Shown here one piece after another: positions 59,740 through 64,000 of a stretch of 64,000 bases of DNA. The stretch lies in assembly GCF_000005505.3 (NCBI RefSeq), contig NC_016133.3:22532555-22596554 (forward strand), written 5' to 3'. The position numbers were made by a program, and so were the translations under genes. A model generated the notes under the pieces. It searched no databases. It saw only the letters and a list, made by a program, of their open reading frames with translations, and was not told the DNA's origin. Position 1 is the stretch's first letter; each line of letters starts with the position of its first letter. Origin of the DNA: Brachypodium distachyon (Eukaryota > Streptophyta > Magnoliopsida > Poales > Poaceae).

Positions 59740-62739
59740 TGTAACATCCCAAAAATTTCAAACTTTTACATGTGCATTGCATCCATAAGCATCATGCCAC
59801 AATTGCATATTTGAATTCAAATTTGAATCTCAAAAGGCTTTGAAAAGATTTTATTTCAATTTAAACCCTAGGGTTTACACCCATTTGAGCTTTGGACCTT
59901 CAAACCAATAGGGTTTATTTATAAAAGGGATTTATTGCATAAATAGGCAATCCCATAATTATTTGGAGTTGAAAAACTATTTTATTTAAATAGTTATATA
60001 GCCCTAAAGGCATTTATAGGGAAAATGTATTTTTTATATTTTTTATTTTGAGGGGAAATTACTCCCAAAAGTTGAATCATGATAAAACATGATTTTACAA
60101 ATTTTCTGAAATTTATTTGGATCAATTTGGAGTTCAAAATCAAAAGATATCAAAGAAATCAGAAAAAAAAAGGCTAAAAAAAAGAGAACCAGACCGACCC
60201 AACTGGGCCGGCCCCGTCTCGCGCGCGCGCCCGCTCGCCCGCAGCCGTGGCCCCGCCCCGCGCGTCACTGACGAGCAGGCCCGCTCGTCAGTCGTCGTCT
60301 TCCCCAAAGACACGGCGCCCATCCCGCCGGCCGTCGCCACCCGATCGCCGCCGCCATCACCGCCGCGATCCTCGCCAGATTCCTTTCGCGTCGCTTTAAA
60401 GCCCTCGTGCCCCTCTCTCATTTCCCTCTTTCCCCGCTCGCGATTACGCCCCGGTTTCGCTACAATTCCTCGCCGGAGTTCTTTGTTGCCGTCGCCGTTC
60501 TCGCGCCGCCACCGCCACTCCGGTGAACTCCCGACGCCGCCGGCCCTCTCCCCACCTTCTTCTCTCTCTTCCGCGTCGCGCGTCGTCACGTGACGCGCGC
60601 GGAGGTGCTTTTGCAACACCGTCCGAGCCGCCGCCCACCGCCGCCGCCCGTCGCCCGTCCGCCTCCGACCGCGCCGCCGCCGTCTTCCCTGATTCCGGCC
60701 GACCCCGCCGCCAGCCCCCGACCAATCCCGTCGCGCCACGTGGCAGAACTTTTTTCTTTTTTCTATTTCGGCCGAAATACAAATTGCAACTTTGCAGAAA
60801 AGTCCCTGTAGTTTCAAACGCTTGTAACATTCAAACCGTTGGTCCAAAAATTATGATCCACACCTTTCTGGAATCCTTAGGAAATGTAGAATCTTTTGGC
60901 ACTGTCCAATTTTAAATTTGAATATTTGAATCACAGTCAATTTACAGAATAGGGTTTAATGCCTTTTAATTCATAACTAATTATTTAGAAATCATTTTTA
61001 ATTGAAACCAGTGCCCAAAAATTTGTTTATTATCCTCTGTCCATTGGGACAGAGAAATAAATATTTTGAATCAAATTATTTGGCTGATGCCAACAAAATT
61101 ATAAATTAGGGTTTTGATCAATTGTTTTTGCCTTTTGTTTAAAACCTAATGCATTAATTTTAGTTACCAATGCTTAGGAGCAATTGATCACCCAAATAAA
61201 ATAAACCAAATCATGTCACATGTTTTGCATTGCATCACGACATATATTTTCTTTTGATTGTATTGTGTGTTTATGTATGCAATGTTTGTATGGTTAGTTT
61301 TCTCGGATAGCGAACCGTGTGATTGCGAAGAGTGTTTGAATACCAACTGCTATCAAGGCAAGTTCACTTTGACCATCATCCCATTATTTTATTATGCATT
61401 AGATTTTATTAGTTGCATTGTTAGGAATATTATTGTACCTATGCTAGCTATGAATCTTCTAGTAGTATAGGATACCCCTGCCATGCCCTTACTACCAATC
61501 GCCAACGTAGGTAGTCAAATGCTATGCCATGTTAGTATTCGAGGGTCGTATTATTACAATATGTTATCATTGTCATTGAGGAGTAATTTTGGATACTTGG
61601 CAAAACAACCCCAACGAATCATCCTGGGTGGACGGCTTTGAGACTTTGAGATGTCATGCGACGTCAGGTCCATTTCTATGGGTCCCTCTGAGTCGAGTCT
61701 CCGTGGATTCGGAGACGGATCGTCTATGGACGTCTCTTCCGTGGATTCGGGGAGCGCTTGCGTCGCAAATGTGGAATGCCACCTGGGGTATCAGACACTG
61801 GACTAGTTTCCTGTTTAGTAGCTTCCAGTACAACCACATGGTAATATGGGCTCTGCCAGGATGGATGTAAGACATATGATCCTCGATCTGAGGGATTGTG
61901 CAAATGTAGCCGTGTAGGTGGGAACGTAGGTCCCTCAGGTGGTTTGGGTGATTATGGTCTGAAAATTCCTATAATCGATGCCGTTGCTACTCTACCCTGA
62001 GGAAAGCAAGGGATTAACACGTCGATTTCTGTGGGGAATGTGTACAACCTCTCGAGAGTGTCAAACTAAGTACTTAGCCGTGTCCCCGGTTACGGACAAT
62101 TATGAGCAACTAGATATGGGGGCTGTAAGGAAGGTCTCACTCATTCCAATTTCTTAAATAAAATGAATGGTTTGAACAGGGTAGGGGCACTTGATGTATC
62201 TACTCAATGTGCTCTAGGTTAATAGGAGCATGGGTGTTTCTACCCCGTGTCCAATAGTGATAAAACTATTTAATAAAATGATAGAATGATATATTGATGC
62301 TTTTATGCAATTAGCCAAACCCCATCTTGCCAAATACTGCATATACTTGACAGGATCTGTTATAACCCTTTTGTGAACTTGCCAATACATTCAATGTATT
62401 GACCCCCTAGTGGCTGCAACGTTTAAATGTTACAGGTTAACCAGGTAAAGAGTGATGTGCGAATTGTTAGGGTTACGAGTTTACATTCCAACATGTTTCG
62501 ACTGTGGAGTTGTTATGGGGCTCCTACATCTTCTGCTTTCCGCTGCAAGATTTTATCTTCTTCTGAGCTAACCCACGAGGTTATGCAATATGTAAGGTTC
62601 TGGATCAATGCGATCTAATATACTTTTGACCTTTGTATCTTGATATTACATCTTGAAACTGTGTGTGCTAGCGAGTCGATCCAGGGACTAGCACTGTAAG
62701 CACAGAGATCGAACCCTTGTAAGGGGGAGGATCGCTTCA
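59740..62739 (+). mobile_element. 3.0-kb Gypsy-type LTR, probably solo
   Basis: Begins TGTAACATCCC and ends GGGGGAGGATCGCTTCA, with TG/CA termini typical of a grass Gypsy LTR. No PBS, coding region or second LTR adjoins. The bases before (AAGAA) and after (AACAA) differ at one of five, an imperfect target duplication. An AT-rich body surrounds a CpG-rich core (about 60190-60745). The left copy is cut at 23303. Short open frames inside are not supported as genes. Confidence 0.72.
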
Positions 62740-63787
62740 AACAACGTACCTAGCAATCATGGCTGCCGGCAGGGGAAGTGCAAGGGATGGGATTAGCAAA
62801 GATGGAGAAGAAACACAAATAGATAAATAGAGGAGGAGAAGTAGAGGTCGAGGTGTACCATCGCATTGAAGACAATCTTGAAGGCGGCAGTTTCTGCCCC
62901 GGTGCGCCTCCTCACCTCCTGCGGGCGCCACGGTGCGCCTGTCAATCTTTCCCACTGCTCGCGCCCGACCATCTCCGTGATGGCAGCGAACGAGGGTTAG
63001 GGTAGGAGGCCGCTGGGTCTCCGCGTACGAACTGGGCACCGAGACCGCTGGGCTGCGGCGCGCAAAGATTTGGGGCGCCGGGCTGCAGGAGCGCTCAGCA
63101 CAAGGGCACGGTGGCACGGAGGAGAAGCGACCGAGGCCGGCTGCCCATCTCCGCGATGCGACAAATGAGCCTTTTCCGAGCCAGTTAACCACGGTTCACC
63201 GATTTTTTTGGCGGAGCAGCGTCCAGCCCAATCATAGAAGCCCAGCCGCGTTGAACGGCCAGCGATGGCCAAAAACACCGATCGGACGGCTGAGAGGGAT
63301 GATGGCCTGAGAATGCTCGGAGTCCGTCCCATTTAGTTGTCTCTAATGTGAATATTACCGCAATCTAATCCGATCGAGACCAGCCATCCCAAAGTCATAC
63401 CAAGGACCGTCGGACGAGATGGCGTTCTCATCCTCGAAAATGGAATCGCCGGCCAACAAGTTGCTTATCTCCGGCTGGCGGCGGCAAGAGGTCCTTCCTG
63501 AAGCACGTCAGTAGTTTCATGTGATGAATAGTGCAATGCAATTTTTTCTTCCTCTTCCTGTGTGTTCGAGCGACACGTGTGTCGAGGGCTTTGCCCGGTA
63601 AACTGTACCCATCTATTTTTCAATGTAGTTGAAAATGGAGAGGACAATAACAACTGTGGAACAAAGTCTGGATGCCAAAACCGCGGCGGCCGGCTCTCGT
63701 ACGCGGCGGCTCCACCCACCCGCTTTGCCTCCTGATTTCCGATCTCCGCTGGTCTTTTTGTCTCGCTTCCTGCCTTTCCCTTTTCCT
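62740..63787. other. Intergenic region upstream of the right-edge gene
   Basis: GC-rich around 62880-63170, with a minus-strand 151-codon frame (62737-63192) that is Pro/Arg-rich and probably compositional. On the minus strand an ATG-ATT-GCT-AG|GTACGT arrangement near 62750-62760 could be a short first exon with a donor, aimed toward the spliced minus-strand gene. Otherwise I see nothing firm. Confidence 0.4.
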
Positions 63788-63794
63788 TATAAAA
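63788..63794 (+). promoter_or_regulatory. TATA box of the right-edge gene
   Basis: TATAAAA in CCTTATAAAACCACC, preceded by a C/T-rich stretch. It lies 115 bases upstream of the ATG at 63909, fitting a leader of about 85-90 bases. Confidence 0.7.
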
Positions 63795-63908
63795 CCACCG
63801 TCCATTCTGAGTCTGCTGCCCTCGCCACGAAACCGCAGCCGCTCAGGGAAAGGGCGAGGAAAAAGACTCGTCTTGGCTGACCGCTCCGCTGCTTGAGTTG
63901 ATCTCGCC

Positions 63909-63947
63909 ATGGCTTCCAGCGTCGCCGTGGAGAACCTAAACCCCAAG
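63909..63947 (+). CDS. First exon of probable alanine aminotransferase (partial)
   Basis: ATG in a GCCATGG context opens 13 codons, M-A-S-S-V-A-V-E-N-L-N-P-K, then GTGAGG as a splice donor at 63948. Cytosolic grass alanine aminotransferases begin with a very similar short N-terminus, V-A-V-(D/E)-N-L-N-P-K, followed by the conserved body. This PLP enzyme interconverts alanine and 2-oxoglutarate with pyruvate and glutamate and is important in hypoxia and nitrogen metabolism. Only this exon and the start of intron 1 are in the window, so the assignment rests on nine or so residues and the donor position. A TATA box at 63788 supports a real promoter. Confidence 0.65.
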
Positions 63948-64000
63948 GTGAGGGGCGCGCCGTCTCTTCCCTTGTCCTATCCGTTTCCTGATTTTCTTTG

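Larger units (their letters stand above)
38057..61359 (+). repeat. Right copy of 23.3-kb direct repeat
   Basis: Matches 1-23303 as described there. Right of 61359 the 3-kb LTR continues natively to 62739, so this copy keeps the ancestral right-hand context. Confidence 0.97.

Noticed and set aside
62737..63192. 151-codon minus-strand frame left of the alanine aminotransferase-like promoter
   Set aside because: Low-complexity, starts from a poor context and crosses the LTR edge; only a short possible exon near its end is noted in the intergenic entry.
63560..63605. TGTCGAGGGCTTTGCCCGG stretch resembling common grass DNA-transposon sequence
   Set aside because: Too short, no termini or flanking duplication visible.

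Overview
This is plant nuclear DNA from a grass (Poaceae). The evidence is nested, multi-kilobase Ty3/Gypsy retrotransposons of the Tat type, GC-rich retroelement coding regions beside AT-rich host sequence, GT-AG introns, a hAT-type MITE, an Angela/BARE-like Copia LTR, and, at the right edge, what looks like the first exon of an alanine aminotransferase gene. There are no bacterial operons, CRISPR arrays or phage genes.

The layout is dominated by one very large direct repeat. Positions 1-23303 recur at 38057-61359 with a constant offset of 38056. I found one base difference (G22560 versus A60616) and no net length change. The simplest reading is a tandem duplication with a 38,056-bp unit (23304-61359 is a whole unit; 1-23303 is the end of the previous unit), or an assembly duplication that mimics one.

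Inside a unit, the old minus-strand Tat element called E2 here (23685-53407) carries a younger plus-strand Tat element, E1 (35095-50811). E1 is flanked by a perfect 5-bp target duplication (TCGCC). Going left to right, E2 has its 3' LTR, an 81-bp minisatellite split by a hAT MITE, a spliced plus-strand ORF antisense to the element, a 52-bp hairpin-forming minisatellite, minus-strand integrase/RNase H/RT/protease, then E1, then minus-strand gag, PBS and 5' LTR. E1 has a 5' LTR, gag, pol, degenerate 27-bp and ~112-bp tandem repeats, a spliced minus-strand ORF broken by a Copia-like LTR, and two LTRs in tandem at its 3' end. All retroelement reading frames are broken; the E1 gag-pol stops are mostly TAG.

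The host block right of E2 (15352-21683 and 53408-59739) is AT-rich. It holds several phase-compatible exons of an unrecognised minus-strand gene. A 3.0-kb LTR follows (59740-62739, probably a solo LTR), complete in the right copy and cut at 23303 in the left copy. About 1.2 kb further right lie a TATA box and the start of the alanine aminotransferase-like gene.

How the parts relate: E1 and E2 are non-functional copies, although E2's antisense gene still has a promoter-like TATA box and at least one clean intron. Order of events from the sequence: E2 insertion, E1 insertion, accumulation of stops and of the Copia LTR, then, very recently, the 38-kb duplication.
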